A stretch of 64,000 nucleotides of DNA from Paraburkholderia tagetis (lineage in GTDB: Bacteria; Pseudomonadota; Gammaproteobacteria; Burkholderiales; Burkholderiaceae). Under the pieces are notes generated by a model. It was given only the letters and a program-made list of their open reading frames with translations, had not been told where the DNA came from and searched no databases. The translations under genes and the position numbers were made by a program. Within the stretch, counting starts at the first letter, position 1, and each line of letters starts with the position of its first letter. Where the stretch lies: contig NZ_JAKLJA010000006.1 of the NCBI RefSeq assembly GCF_022213065.1, forward strand, positions 1-64,000, in the 5' to 3' direction. Of the stretch, positions 48,443 through 57,229 are shown piece after piece.

Positions 48443-49023
48443 GGCTTCAATCGTCCTAAAATTGTTCGAGCGTAATCAGTAATCTTTGCTGCCGCAGTCC
48501 GATGGGAATATCCGCATCGCTTGCGTCTCGCTTGTGCCTTCTCGGCGCCGCCTGCCGGTCGTGACCGGCCTGCACTCTTTGAAGCGCTGGGCGGCGCCCT
48601 TTCCGGGATCCGCGAGACCCATTCCGCTCCAAATCGGCCAAATTGGGTCGAATCGGACGGTTTGCGGTGCGGTTCCGTCAAAAGAGCCGAGTATTTTAGC
48701 AAACTATTGCCTCACTCAAATGGAATTGCCGTTCCAGCGGGAAGATGACGCTGGACGCAACGGGAAAACGGGTGGATTTCGCACGCCGCGCGCGGCTGCA
48801 TGGCAAGCTGGGCGCCGCTCCGGGAGCACCTTCGTGGCACGCGCTCACGGCCATATCGAGCGACGTTACGCCCCTCGAACCAGGTGGCCCGCATGCCACC
48901 TGCGATGCGTGCTATCTCGCCTGAGGTATCCAGCAGGCCCCCGACCACTGGTAAGCTAGCGCTCGCGCCGGACGCCCCGCCGGCAACAGCCGCCGCCAAC
49001 ACAACTCTTCCAGTCGAGACACC
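48443..49023. other. Divergent region between tig and glycerate kinase
   Basis: No gene is convincing in this 581-bp gap. It carries a likely tig promoter (listed separately) and must hold the glycerate kinase promoter. Its middle (48680-48720) is clearly AT-rich. I see no known RNA motif. Confidence 0.5.
48693..48719 (-). promoter_or_regulatory. Candidate promoter of tig
   Basis: On the minus strand TTGAGT and TAAAAT are separated by 15 bases, and TGC precedes the second hexamer, making an extended -10 (TGCTAAAAT). It lies about 250 bases before the tig start in a local AT-rich patch. Confidence 0.4.
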
Positions 49024-50181
49024 ATGCCCAACCAGTCGCTTGCTGACGCACCCGTCGTCGTCATTGCTCCCGATTCTTTCAAAGGCTCGCTCAGCGCGGA
49101 TGGGGTCGCCGCCGCGATCGCCGACGGCATCCGCCGTGCCCGCGCCGACGCCGATATCCGCATCTGCCCGATGGCCGACGGCGGCGAAGGCACGCTAGAC
49201 GCAATGCTCAGCGTGGGCGGCGAGCGCCGCGTGATCAATGTGGAAGGCGCAGCCGGCCCGCGTCGCGACGCGGCCGTCGGCCTGTTGCACGACGGCAGCG
49301 CAATCGTGGAGACCGCCGAGATCGTCGGCATCACGGATCCGGTGGGCATGGGCGTGCCGGTCGCCGCGCGCAGCACGCGCGGCATGGGCGAAGCGATTCG
49401 CGCACTGCTCGACGAGGGCGTGCGCCGCTTCTATGTCGCGCTCGGCGGCAGCAGCACGAACGATGCCGGTGCGGGTCTGCTCGTGGGCCTCGGGCTGCAA
49501 ATTTTCGACGCGGCCGGCAACGCGCTCGCACCGACGCCGGAAGCGCTCGCACAGGTGGCGCGTGTCGATGTCTCCAAACTCGACGCGCGACTGGCCGTTG
49601 CCAGCTTCGTCGCCATGTCGGACGTCGACAATCCGCTCAATGGCGATCACGGCGCGACTGCCGTGTTCGGCCCGCAAAAAGGCGTGAAGCCCGAACAGGT
49701 TGCGCCGATCGACGCCGCCCTCGCGCGTTTCGCCGATCTGCTCGAAGCGGCGCTCGGCCGTCACGCGCGCGACGAAGCCGGTGCGGGCGCCGCGGGTGGT
49801 CTCGGCTTCGCGCTGCGCATGCTCGGCGCAAGCTTCGAGCCCGGCGCCGAAGTCGTGGCGCGCACAATCGGCCTCGACGCCGCACTCGCGGGCGCGCATT
49901 GGCTCATCACCGGCGAAGGCCGCTCCGACGTGCAGACCCTGCACGGCAAGGCGCCCTTCATTGCCTGCCGTCATGCGCAGGCCGCCGGCGTGCCGGCCAC
50001 GCTGCTGTCGGGCGCGGTCGACCCGGCTGCGCTGCCGCGTCTTGCCGAGCACTTCAACGGCTGCTTCTCGCCTGCGCCGGGCCCGATCACGCTCGACACC
50101 GCCATCCGCGAAGCCGCCGCGCTGCTCGCGAACGAAGCGGAGCAGCTCACGCGTTTCAAGTACGGTTCGCGCCGCGCATAA
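49024..50181 (+). CDS. Glycerate kinase (GarK/GlxK family)
   Basis: The 385-residue protein phosphorylates D-glycerate, giving 2-phosphoglycerate in the GarK family. It opens VVVIAPDSFKGSLSADGVAAAI, with ICPMADGGEGTLD, VALGGSSTNDAGAGLLVGLG and NPLNGDHGATAVFGPQKG, which are the hallmark segments. The C-terminal WLITGEGRSDVQTLHGKAP is the substrate-binding loop. No glyoxylate carboligase or tartronate reductase gene is near, so it works with partners encoded elsewhere. A short hairpin (about 50259-50279, AGGCCCAT/ATGGGCTT) after it lacks a T-run. Confidence 0.94.
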   Translation: MPNQSLADAPVVVIAPDSFKGSLSADGVAAAIADGIRRARADADIRICPMADGGEGTLDAMLSVGGERRVINVEGAAGPRRDAAVGLLHDGSAIVETAEIVGITDPVGMGVPVAARSTRGMGEAIRALLDEGVRRFYVALGGSSTNDAGAGLLVGLGLQIFDAAGNALAPTPEALAQVARVDVSKLDARLAVASFVAMSDVDNPLNGDHGATAVFGPQKGVKPEQVAPIDAALARFADLLEAALGRHARDEAGAGAAGGLGFALRMLGASFEPGAEVVARTIGLDAALAGAHWLITGEGRSDVQTLHGKAPFIACRHAQAAGVPATLLSGAVDPAALPRLAEHFNGCFSPAPGPITLDTAIREAAALLANEAEQLTRFKYGSRRA

Positions 50182-50340
50182 CGCTGCAACGAGAAGTTTC
50201 GTCTGACTTTAGTTGCACGCTGCAGCCCTTCTCCGCAGTAAGCGATTAATAGATTCGTAGGCCCATTTGAGATGGGCTTACGAGGGTTCATTCGCGTTGA
50301 CCCGAGCGCTGGTTGAGGCAACAATTATGGTAAGCGCAGC

Positions 50341-50826
50341 ATGATCGCGCAGACCTCACGCGACCAGACCAGGACGACCATGAAGGCAAGCAAAGCCGGA
50401 CTCGAACAATTTCTGACCTATCGGCTCCATGTCCTGAACAAGCTTTCCGAACGCGGTGCGAGCGAGCGCTACCAGGCGAAGCTCGGTATCACGCTGCCGG
50501 AGGCGCGCCTCATTGCCGCCGTCGGCGCGTTCGGCCCATTTTCGGTGATGGAGCTCGCGCGCCACGCGAATCTCGACAAGAGCCAGGCCAGCCGCGCAGC
50601 GGAGGCGTTGATGCGCCGCGGTCTCATGCAACGCGACGCCAGCGAAGAAGATGGGCGTCTCGTACTCGTTTCGCTCACAACCGATGGCCGCGCGCTCTAT
50701 CGCAAGGTCATGCCCGTTGCGCGCAAGTGGAACGTGGACCTGTTCGCATGCCTCGACGACAAGGAACGCGAATTGCTCAATCGCGCGCTCGAAAAAGTCA
50801 TTGCGGCGGCTCAGGAAGAATCGTGA
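50341..50826 (+). CDS. MarR-family transcriptional regulator
   Basis: The 161-residue protein is a winged-helix MarR regulator: dimerisation helices at both ends, recognition part FSVMELARHANLDKSQASRA (residues about 78-97) and the wing EEDGRLVLVSLT with the conserved Asp-x-Arg pattern (DGR). The effector and targets are unknown. A second Met at 50380 with AGGACG upstream is another possible start. It is followed by a strong terminator and so is a single-gene unit; the glycerate kinase gene is a possible target by position. Confidence 0.9.
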   Translation: MIAQTSRDQTRTTMKASKAGLEQFLTYRLHVLNKLSERGASERYQAKLGITLPEARLIAAVGAFGPFSVMELARHANLDKSQASRAAEALMRRGLMQRDASEEDGRLVLVSLTTDGRALYRKVMPVARKWNVDLFACLDDKERELLNRALEKVIAAAQEES

Positions 50827-50891
50827 TGCGGCGCGCACGCGATAAATAGAACAGATAGCCTATGCGTGCATGATCGAACGCGTGGGCATCA

Positions 50892-50935
50892 GAGAAAAGG
50901 CCACATATCGAAAGGTATGTGGCCTTTTCTTTTGG
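50892..50935 (+). terminator. Rho-independent terminator of the MarR gene
   Basis: AGAAAAGGCCACATA and TATGTGGCCTTTTCT form a perfect stem around TCGAAAGG, followed by a T-rich tail. It isolates the MarR gene from the DUF347 cluster. The motif GGTGCTGAAG occurs twice just after it (50934-50943 and 50950-50959). Confidence 0.92.
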
Positions 50936-51026
50936 TGCTGAAGCCATTGGGTGCTGAAGGCTATGGATCAGCTAAGTCTGCGCGTTCAGACTGCCGTCCG
51001 TACCCCAACGCTCTGGAGGCAGCGGC

Positions 51027-51809
51027 ATGCTCACCCTTTCCGACCATCCGGCTTCGCGCTGGTTAAACAAGGTCCCGGACGTCACGCTCGCGTTCTGGGT
51101 CATCAAGATCATGTCGACGACGGTCGGCGAGACCGGCGCGGATTTTCTCGCGGTCAACGCGGGCTGGGGCCAGGGCGCGACGCGCGCGCTGATGGCCTCC
51201 CTGCTCGCGATCGCGCTGTTCCTGCAATTGCGCACGCGCCGATATACGCCATGGATCTACTGGCTCACCGTCGTGCTCGTGAGCATCGTCGGCACGCAGA
51301 TCACCGACCTGCTCACCGATAGCCTCGGCGTCAGCCTGTACGTCAGCACCGCGGTGTTCGCTGCCGCGCTCGCAGCGATCTTCGCGATCTGGTACCGGAT
51401 CGAGCACACGCTGTCGATCGACGAGATCGTCACGCCGCGTCGCGAATTGTTCTACTGGGCCGCGATCCTGTGCACGTTCGCACTCGGCACCGCAGCGGGC
51501 GACCTCGCGACCGAAGCAATCGGCTTGGGCTTTTCTATCGGCGTGGTGTGCTTCGGCGCGCTGCTCGCTGCCGTCTGCGCGGCCTGGCGATTCGGCGCCA
51601 ACGTCGTGCTGGCGTTCTGGACCGCATACATCCTGACGCGCCCGTTCGGCGCGTCGCTCGGCGACCTGCTCACCCAATCGCACACATATGGCGGCCTCGG
51701 AATGGGCGCCGCGTGGACGAGCCTGCTGTTCCTCACCGTCATCGTGCTGCTCGTCGCCGCCGCGCAATTCGGCGCCAGCAATCGCGCCTCCGCCGACGCC
51801 GTCAAATGA
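51027..51809 (+). CDS. DUF347-repeat inner-membrane protein (COG4705)
   Basis: The 260-residue protein has about eight membrane helices and internal repeats of one pattern: [19 protein letters not shown] at the N-terminus and [19 protein letters not shown] near residue 210, with weaker copies [12 protein letters not shown] and [16 protein letters not shown] between them. This is the DUF347 repeat; the conserved polar Thr, Gly, Glu/Ser and Asp positions in membrane helices suggest an ion or small-molecule path. The function is not known. GGAGG lies 7 bases before the ATG. It is followed within 41 bp by a lipoprotein and then by a two-component pair on the same strand, so it is probably regulated by, or works with, that pair. 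Confidence 0.85.
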   Translation: MLTLSDHPASRWLNKVPDVTLAFWVIKIMSTTVGETGADFLAVNAGWGQGATRALMASLLAIALFLQLRTRRYTPWIYWLTVVLVSIVGTQITDLLTDSLGVSLYVSTAVFAAALAAIFAIWYRIEHTLSIDEIVTPRRELFYWAAILCTFALGTAAGDLATEAIGLGFSIGVVCFGALLAAVCAAWRFGANVVLAFWTAYILTRPFGASLGDLLTQSHTYGGLGMGAAWTSLLFLTVIVLLVAAAQFGASNRASADAVK

Positions 51810-51850
51810 ACCGCGCCGCACTTTCTTCATCCACGAATCGAGGATCTTTC

Positions 51851-52318
51851 ATGCGTCGTTCGACTTCTCTCTCCCGCCTGTTCGTCGCGCTCGCTGCATG
51901 TGCCGCGCTCGGTCTCGCCGCCGGTTGCTCGAAGCAGGCCGACAACACCGCTTCGTCCACGTCCGCCACACCTTCCGCGCCTGCTGCCACCTCGCCGGCT
52001 TCCGCAAGCACGGTCGCGACCGCATCGAAGCTCGGTGACCTGTCGCAGTTCCGCACGATCGCATCGGATGTGTCCGGCCTCGTCACGAAAGGCGATCTCG
52101 CCGGCGGCAAGACCCGCATCAAGGATCTCGAAGTCGCATGGGATGCAGCCGAAGCCGGCCTGAAGCCGCGCGCGGCCGACGACTGGCATGCGCTAGACAA
52201 AGCGATCGACCGAGCGCTCGCCGCGCTGCGTGCCGATCAGCCGACGCAGGCCGACTGCGCGGCCGCGATGAGCGCCCTGCTCCATACGTTCGGCACGCTC
52301 GCGGGTCGGGCCAGCTAG
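51851..52318 (+). CDS. Small lipoprotein, predicted helical periplasmic domain
   Basis: The 155-residue protein has a signal with lipobox LAAGC ([10 protein letters not shown]), a Ser/Thr/Ala/Pro-rich linker of about 30 residues and a helical domain of about 95 residues ([52 protein letters not shown]). I do not recognise a named family; the pattern of amphipathic helices recalls four-helix periplasmic sensor or metal-binding domains, which is inference. GAGGA precedes the ATG. Position between the DUF347 protein and the two-component system suggests a periplasmic accessory of one of them. Confidence 0.75.
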   Translation: MRRSTSLSRLFVALAACAALGLAAGCSKQADNTASSTSATPSAPAATSPASASTVATASKLGDLSQFRTIASDVSGLVTKGDLAGGKTRIKDLEVAWDAAEAGLKPRAADDWHALDKAIDRALAALRADQPTQADCAAAMSALLHTFGTLAGRAS

Positions 52319-52424
52319 ATGGCAAATGCGTGTCAGACGTGTCGACAAGGTCGGCAGCGCGTCGCGTGACGCGCGGGCCGGAATCGCATAGGCTGATGCC
52401 GGTTTCGTTATCTGGAGAGGAGGC

Positions 52425-53090
52425 ATGCGAGTCCTGCTGGTCGAAGACGATCCGATGATTGGCGAAGCGGTCCAGGCCGCGCTGAAGGATGCGTCGTATG
52501 CGGCGGACTGGGTCACGGACGGCGCACGCGCGCTGACCGCATTCGCCACGCAGCCTTACGACGTGGTGCTGCTCGACCTCGGCCTGCCGGGCCGGGACGG
52601 GCTCGACGTGCTGGCCGGCATCCGTGCGAAGGACAGCGCGGTACCGCTCATCGTCGTGACTGCGCGCGACGGACTCGACGACCGTCTGCGCGGCCTCGAC
52701 GGCGGCGCGGACGACTACGTGCTCAAGCCGTTCGAGATGGCCGAACTGCTTGCGCGGATCCGCGTCGCGATTCGGCGCCAGGCGGGTTCGGCCACGCCGG
52801 TGCTCGGCAACGGCGTCGTGGCGCTGGATCCGGCAACGCGTGAGGCGGCGGTCGGCAACGATGCGCCGATCCAGCTATCGAACCGCGAATTCTCGCTGTT
52901 GCGCGCGCTGCTCGTGCGGCCGGGCGCGATCCTGTCGCGCCACGAACTCGAAAGCCGCATCTACGGTTGGGGCGAGGAAGTCGAAAGCAATGCGGTCGAA
53001 TTCCTGATCCATTCGCTGCGCCGCAAGCTCGGCAGCAGCGTGATCAAGAACGTCAGGGGCGTCGGATGGATGGTGTCAAAAAACGGTTGA
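52425..53090 (+). CDS. OmpR/PhoB-type response regulator
   Basis: The 221-residue protein has a receiver domain with acidic pocket VEDDP, phosphoacceptor Asp51 (LLDLGLPG), Thr79 region VVTARDG and Lys101 (DDYVLKPF), then a winged-helix DNA-binding domain (LSNREFSLLRALLVRPG, SNAVEFLIHSLRRKLG, NVRGVGWMV). It resembles the QseB/PmrA branch. GGAGAGGAGG gives a strong ribosome-binding site. The kinase start overlaps its end by 25 bases, so the two are translationally coupled. Confidence 0.94.
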   Translation: MRVLLVEDDPMIGEAVQAALKDASYAADWVTDGARALTAFATQPYDVVLLDLGLPGRDGLDVLAGIRAKDSAVPLIVVTARDGLDDRLRGLDGGADDYVLKPFEMAELLARIRVAIRRQAGSATPVLGNGVVALDPATREAAVGNDAPIQLSNREFSLLRALLVRPGAILSRHELESRIYGWGEEVESNAVEFLIHSLRRKLGSSVIKNVRGVGWMVSKNG

Positions 53091-54529
53091 GCGAGTCGAT
53101 CCAGTTCCGGCTGTCGGTCGCGTTGTCGGTTGCGATCCTGTTCGTCGCAACTGCGGCAGCCGCGTTCGCGTTCTCGTCTTCGTTCGACGAGGCGCACGAA
53201 CTTCAGGACGATGTGCTACGCCAGATCGCCGCGCTGCTCGATCGCCCCGGCGCACCGGCGCCGTCGGCGCCTCATCAGGCGAGCACCGCCCGGAAGTCGC
53301 TCGAGAAGCAAACCGAGACGCCGATCGAGAAGCCGCTCGAGAGCGACGAGTCGCCGCGCGTGATCGTCGAGCCGCTAACGCGCGACGGCCGGCCGATCGC
53401 AGTCTCCGAACCGCGGCTCGCGAGCGCCGCGACGCTACCCGACGGTCTGCGCACGCTCGACGCGAGCGGCCGGCCACTGCGGGTGCTGATCCGCACGCTC
53501 GCAAACGGCGATCGCATCGCGGTCGCCCAGGAAGCCGGCGTGCGCGATGACGCGGCCCGCGAAAGCGCCTGGCGGACCGCGATGCCGCTGCTGATCCTCG
53601 TACCGATCCTGCTGCTCGTCGTCGCCGATCTCGTGCGCAAGATGCTGAGGCCGATCGCCTCGCTGTCCGCCGAGATCGACGCGCGCAGCGAGCATGATCT
53701 GCAACCGGTGCGGACCGACCATGTGCCGGCCGAGGTACAGCCATTTGTCGCCGCGATCAATCGAATGCTCGCGCGCGTCGAGCAATCCGTCGCCGCGCAG
53801 CGCCGCTTTGTCGCCGACGCCGCGCACGAACTGCGCTCGCCGCTCACTGCGATGTCGCTGCAGGCGGAGCGACTGGGCCACGCCGACCTGCCCGCCGATG
53901 CGCACACGCGGCTCACAACCTTGCGCGGCGGCCTCGAGCGCAGCCGCAAGCTGATCGAGCAGCTTCTCGCGCTCGCGCGAGTGCAGGCAGCGCCCGCGCA
54001 ACGCGCGGACCCGACCTCGGTGCTCGCCGCGTTTCGCCGCGTGCTCGAGGATTTGATGCCGCTCGCGGAAGCGAAGCGGATCGACATCGGTGTCGAGGAC
54101 GATCCGGACAGTACGGACATCACCGCGCCAGTGGACGAAATCGAGCTCACGATGCTGATCAAGAACCTGGTCGACAATGCGATCCGCTATACGCCGGGCG
54201 GCGGGCGCGTCGATCTGGCCGTGCGCGATGCCGGCGATCACGTTCTGTTGACCGTCGCCGATAGCGGCCCCGGCATCGCGCCGCATGAACGTGCCCGCGT
54301 GTTCGACCCGTTCTATCGGTTGCAGGGCAACGAACAGATCGGCTCGGGGCTTGGGCTGTCGATTGTCAGGACGATCGCGGACCGTATGGGCGCCGAAGTG
54401 CGTCTCGATCATGTGGATACGCACTCGGCACGCGGACTGCTGGTCTCGGTGACGATTCCGCTCCGGCATGCGGCCCGGATCAGACTGGACCCACAACCAG
54501 GTGCAGACAAGCGCAGGGCAATCAGTTAG
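53066..54529 (+). CDS. Sensor histidine kinase of the DUF347 cluster
   Basis: The 487-residue kinase has membrane helices at about residues 13-37 and 173-190 with a periplasmic region of about 135 residues between them, a HAMP segment, the H-box FVADAAHELRSPL with His254, the N-box NLVDNAIRYTPGG, the G1 box VADSGPGIA and the G2 box GSGLGLSIV. It resembles QseC/PmrB kinases, but its periplasmic part is rich in Glu, Pro, Ser and Arg (RKSLEKQTETPIEKPLESDE) and shows no known sensor fold. The ATG at 53066 lies inside the regulator gene. The signal is unknown; the lipoprotein upstream is a candidate partner. Confidence 0.93.
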   Translation: MDGVKKRLSESIQFRLSVALSVAILFVATAAAAFAFSSSFDEAHELQDDVLRQIAALLDRPGAPAPSAPHQASTARKSLEKQTETPIEKPLESDESPRVIVEPLTRDGRPIAVSEPRLASAATLPDGLRTLDASGRPLRVLIRTLANGDRIAVAQEAGVRDDAARESAWRTAMPLLILVPILLLVVADLVRKMLRPIASLSAEIDARSEHDLQPVRTDHVPAEVQPFVAAINRMLARVEQSVAAQRRFVADAAHELRSPLTAMSLQAERLGHADLPADAHTRLTTLRGGLERSRKLIEQLLALARVQAAPAQRADPTSVLAAFRRVLEDLMPLAEAKRIDIGVEDDPDSTDITAPVDEIELTMLIKNLVDNAIRYTPGGGRVDLAVRDAGDHVLLTVADSGPGIAPHERARVFDPFYRLQGNEQIGSGLGLSIVRTIADRMGAEVRLDHVDTHSARGLLVSVTIPLRHAARIRLDPQPGADKRRAIS

Positions 54530-54659
54530 AATCTCGCGCTTGCGCTTTGCTGGTGACTTATCCAGCCCCCGGCGCGCAACGCAGGTCTGTATCGCACGCG
54601 ATGTATCCCACGTCACACGCTCACGTGAGCTCGCAGCGGTCCCGCCAGGCAAAGAATTC

Positions 54660-54746
54660 GCGTGAGTGGCGAAATTGGTAGACGCACCAGGTTTAGGTCC
54701 TGACGCCCGCAAGGGTGTGCCGGTTCGAGTCCGGCCTCACGCACCA
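54660..54746 (+). tRNA. tRNA-Leu (anticodon TAG)
   Basis: Eighty-seven bases: acceptor GCGTGAG/CTCACGC, D-loop with AAATTGGTAGAC, anticodon TAG in GGTTTAGGTCC, a long variable arm (CGCCCGCAAGGGTG), T-loop GGTTCGAGTCC and encoded CCA. A possible -10, TAGAAT at 54527-54532, overlaps the histidine kinase stop codon. Confidence 0.97.
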
Positions 54747-54778
54747 TTTATCTTCCGGAGTGTTCCGGCGAATTCCAG

Positions 54779-54815
54779 AAACCCGCGATAGCACAAGGCT
54801 TCGCGGGTTTTTTGT
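54779..54815 (+). terminator. Rho-independent terminator after tRNA-Leu
   Basis: AAACCCGCGA and TCGCGGGTTT form a stem with a 12-base loop followed by six T, 33 bases after the tRNA. Confidence 0.9.
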
Positions 54816-54863
54816 TTCGAGCGCCTCCTGCCTCCCGCTCGACCTGCCCCAAACAGGGGCCGG

Positions 54864-54872
54864 TGCTAGAAT
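54864..54872 (+). promoter_or_regulatory. Candidate extended -10 of the squalene-synthase-like gene
   Basis: TGCTAGAAT matches TGnTAnaaT and lies 88 bases before the GTG start. No good -35 is seen. Confidence 0.35.
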
Positions 54873-54959
54873 CGCCGCTCCGCGGTTACTTGCTCCGTGG
54901 CCCCCTGGGCACCAGCGGGGCACCAACAAATCCGCGCCTCTCCTCGCCCCCCGAACGCC

Positions 54960-55802
54960 GTGAATTTCGACGAATACTGCCTGCAAAAGGCGGCCCCGCC
55001 CGGGTCGAGCACGTACTACGCGCTGCGCCAGGCCAGCGCCGCGCATCAGCCGTTGCTCGCCGCTCTCTTCGCGCTGCGCCGCGAACTCGAGGAAACCGCC
55101 AAGGAAACGAGCGACCCCACCGTCGGCCGCACCAAGCTCGCGTGGTGGCAGAAGGAACTGGCCGCGCTCGCCGCCGGCAACGCCGCCCACCCGGTCACCA
55201 AAGCACTCGCCCAGCATCTCGACGGCGCGGCGGGTATCTATCCGCTGCTTCAGCAGTTGCTCGCCGGCTTCGAAATGGACTTCGAGCAGGCCCGCTATCT
55301 CGACCTGCCGAATCTGCGCCGCTACATGGACGGCGTGGGCGGCACCTTCGCAACGCTCGTGGCGCAGGTCGGCGCCCGCACGGCCGAAGCGCGCGGCGGC
55401 GCCGCGCGCTGGGCCGCGCCGCTCGGCAACGCGCTGATGCTCGCGCAATTCGTGCCCGAGATCGGCAACGATGCGCGCCACGGCCGCATCTATGTCCCCA
55501 TCGACGAATTGCAGCGTTACAACGTCACCGCCGCCGATCTGATCAACCGCCGCTATAGCGGTGAATTCACGGAGCTCATGCAGTTTCAGACGACGCGCGC
55601 GCGCGAAGCCGTGAACGCCGCAATCGATGCGATTCCCGCCCCGGAGCGCCGCCATCAGCGCACCTTGCGCGCACTCGCGGCACTCGAGCTTGCATTGCTC
55701 GACGAAGTGGAGCGCGAAGGCTTTCAGGTACTGCACCAGCAGATCGTGCTCACGCCGATTCGCAAGCTCTGGATTGCCTGGCGCGCCGCGCGCCGCGCCT
55801 GA
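54960..55802 (+). CDS. Squalene/phytoene synthase family protein
   Basis: The 280-residue protein begins at GTG with NFDEYCLQKAAPPGSS, as homologues do, and shows the all-helical trans-prenyltransferase fold: ALFALRRELEETAKETSDPT, LAWWQKELAALAAG, GNALMLAQFVPEIGNDARHG and IYVPIDEL. The two Asp-rich motifs of active squalene or phytoene synthases are only partly kept: the first reads RRELEET without a DxxxD and the second is PEIGNDARHGR. It may be a divergent presqualene-type enzyme or a non-catalytic relative such as the complex I assembly factor NDUFAF6. No hopanoid or carotenoid genes are nearby. Confidence 0.85.
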   Translation: MNFDEYCLQKAAPPGSSTYYALRQASAAHQPLLAALFALRRELEETAKETSDPTVGRTKLAWWQKELAALAAGNAAHPVTKALAQHLDGAAGIYPLLQQLLAGFEMDFEQARYLDLPNLRRYMDGVGGTFATLVAQVGARTAEARGGAARWAAPLGNALMLAQFVPEIGNDARHGRIYVPIDELQRYNVTAADLINRRYSGEFTELMQFQTTRAREAVNAAIDAIPAPERRHQRTLRALAALELALLDEVEREGFQVLHQQIVLTPIRKLWIAWRAARRA

Positions 55803-55812
55803 CGCCGACCAA

Positions 55813-55845
55813 CGCCAGCGCCAGCGCCAGCGCCAGCGCCAGCAG
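55813..55845. repeat. Tandem CGCCAG hexamer repeat
   Basis: Five exact CGCCAG copies plus a partial one fill the gap between two convergent genes, just before the DUF1501 stop. It is a simple-sequence tract likely to vary in length between strains; no terminator hairpin is seen in this gap. Confidence 0.9.
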
Positions 55846-55858
55846 TGAAGCACATGCG

Positions 55859-57100
55859 CTATACGCGCAGCAACGGCAGCGGGTCGAAGCGGCGCTGCAG
55901 CACCGCCTGCGCGTCGAGCCCCCACCAGTTCCCGAGGACCGTCGCGTAGATCTGCCTGAAGTCGACGGCGACCGGCAAATTGCCATTGCCATCGAGGCGT
56001 GCGAGCTGCGGCGCCTCGCCATAGAGTCCGCCCGCCACACTTCCGCCCGCGACGAAATGCGCGGACGCCGTGCCGTGGTCCGTGCCACGGCTCTGATTCT
56101 CGCGCACGCGCCGTCCGAACTCGGCATAGGTGACGATCAGCGTACGATCCCAGCGCCCCATCTCGACAAGCGCCGAGCGCATCGCCATCATGCCCGCCGC
56201 GAACTGGCGCAACAGGTCTGCGTGCCGCTGCGGCTGGTTCTGGTGCGTATCGAAGCCGTTGAGCGTGAGCCGGATCGCGGCCACGCCCTGCCCCGGCACC
56301 GGCGCGGGTCCGCCTTGCGCGCCCGCCAGGGTCTCGCCCGAGGCCAGCGCCTGCATCGCGGTTTTCACCGAGGCGCCGAAGGCGCCCGCCGGAAATGCCG
56401 TCTTCAACGCGTACTGGCCGGGGCGCGGACGCAACTGGTCAGCGGCATGAACGATATCGTTCTCGACATCGAGGATATGGGCGAGCGCCGGATTGCGCTC
56501 CTTGAGCGAGATCGGCGTGACCAGCCGCGAGGCGCGCGCGAACTGAGCAGGATTGACGAGCGCGACGGCGCGCGCGCCGTTTGCGAGCGGCCCCATCTCC
56601 GCACTGCCGAGCACGAGGCCATCGGCCGCGAAGCCCATCGGCACGGGCGCGCTCGCGAATGCGCGCGTGAGCCAGCCCTCGCGCAGATACCGGTCGGCAT
56701 TCGAGGCCGTGTCCCAGATTTCGATCGAGCGGAAATGCGAGAGATTCGGCTGCGCGTAGCTCACGCCCTGCACGATGGCGAGCTCGTGCGCGCGCCACAT
56801 CGGCATGAGCGGCGCGAGCGCGGGATGCAACGCCGTGCGTTCGTCGAGCGGGATCGCATCGCCGCGACCCACGCCGATATTCGCGCGATAGCGGTAGTAG
56901 AGCGGATCCGCGAACGGCACTACCGTGTTTAGTCCATCGTTGCCGCCCTTGAGTTCGATGAGAATCAGCAGATTGTCGTAGCCGCTCGCGTGGCGCTGCG
57001 CGCCCATGCCGCCTTGCGCATACGCGGCCCCGGGAAGCCACGATGCCGCGCCCGCAGCCGTCATTGCGGCCGCGGCAGCCAGAAAGTCGCGCCGCTTCAT
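55859..57100 (-). CDS. DUF1501-family Tat-exported protein
   Basis: The 413-residue protein has a twin-arginine signal (MKRRDFLAAAAAMTAAGAA, cleavage near AYAQ) and the DUF1501 body: LILIELKGGNDGLNTVVPF, SHFRSIEIWDTAS, and near the end TLIVTYAEFGRRVREN with DHGTASAHFVAGG. The fold is sulfatase/alkaline-phosphatase-like and the conserved Asp and His residues suggest metal binding; the substrate is unknown. It follows the DUF1800 gene by 129 bp, a pairing found across many bacteria, and the two products probably act together in the periplasm or outside the cell. Confidence 0.92.
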   Translation of the reverse strand: MKRRDFLAAAAAMTAAGAASWLPGAAYAQGGMGAQRHASGYDNLLILIELKGGNDGLNTVVPFADPLYYRYRANIGVGRGDAIPLDERTALHPALAPLMPMWRAHELAIVQGVSYAQPNLSHFRSIEIWDTASNADRYLREGWLTRAFASAPVPMGFAADGLVLGSAEMGPLANGARAVALVNPAQFARASRLVTPISLKERNPALAHILDVENDIVHAADQLRPRPGQYALKTAFPAGAFGASVKTAMQALASGETLAGAQGGPAPVPGQGVAAIRLTLNGFDTHQNQPQRHADLLRQFAAGMMAMRSALVEMGRWDRTLIVTYAEFGRRVRENQSRGTDHGTASAHFVAGGSVAGGLYGEAPQLARLDGNGNLPVAVDFRQIYATVLGNWWGLDAQAVLQRRFDPLPLLRV

Positions 57101-57229
57101 GCCGGACCTCGCTGGTCCACGCGGCGCCGTGCTGCGCCGCTGTTGTCGTTGTGATCGTCGTCGTGATCGTCGTTACAAGCGTTCATTTCAGTCGTTCACC
57201 GCAGGCGTCGTTGGATCGATTCTACCAGG

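Noticed and set aside
50258..50280. Hairpin after the glycerate kinase gene as a terminator
   Set aside because: The stem is short and no T-run follows on either strand.
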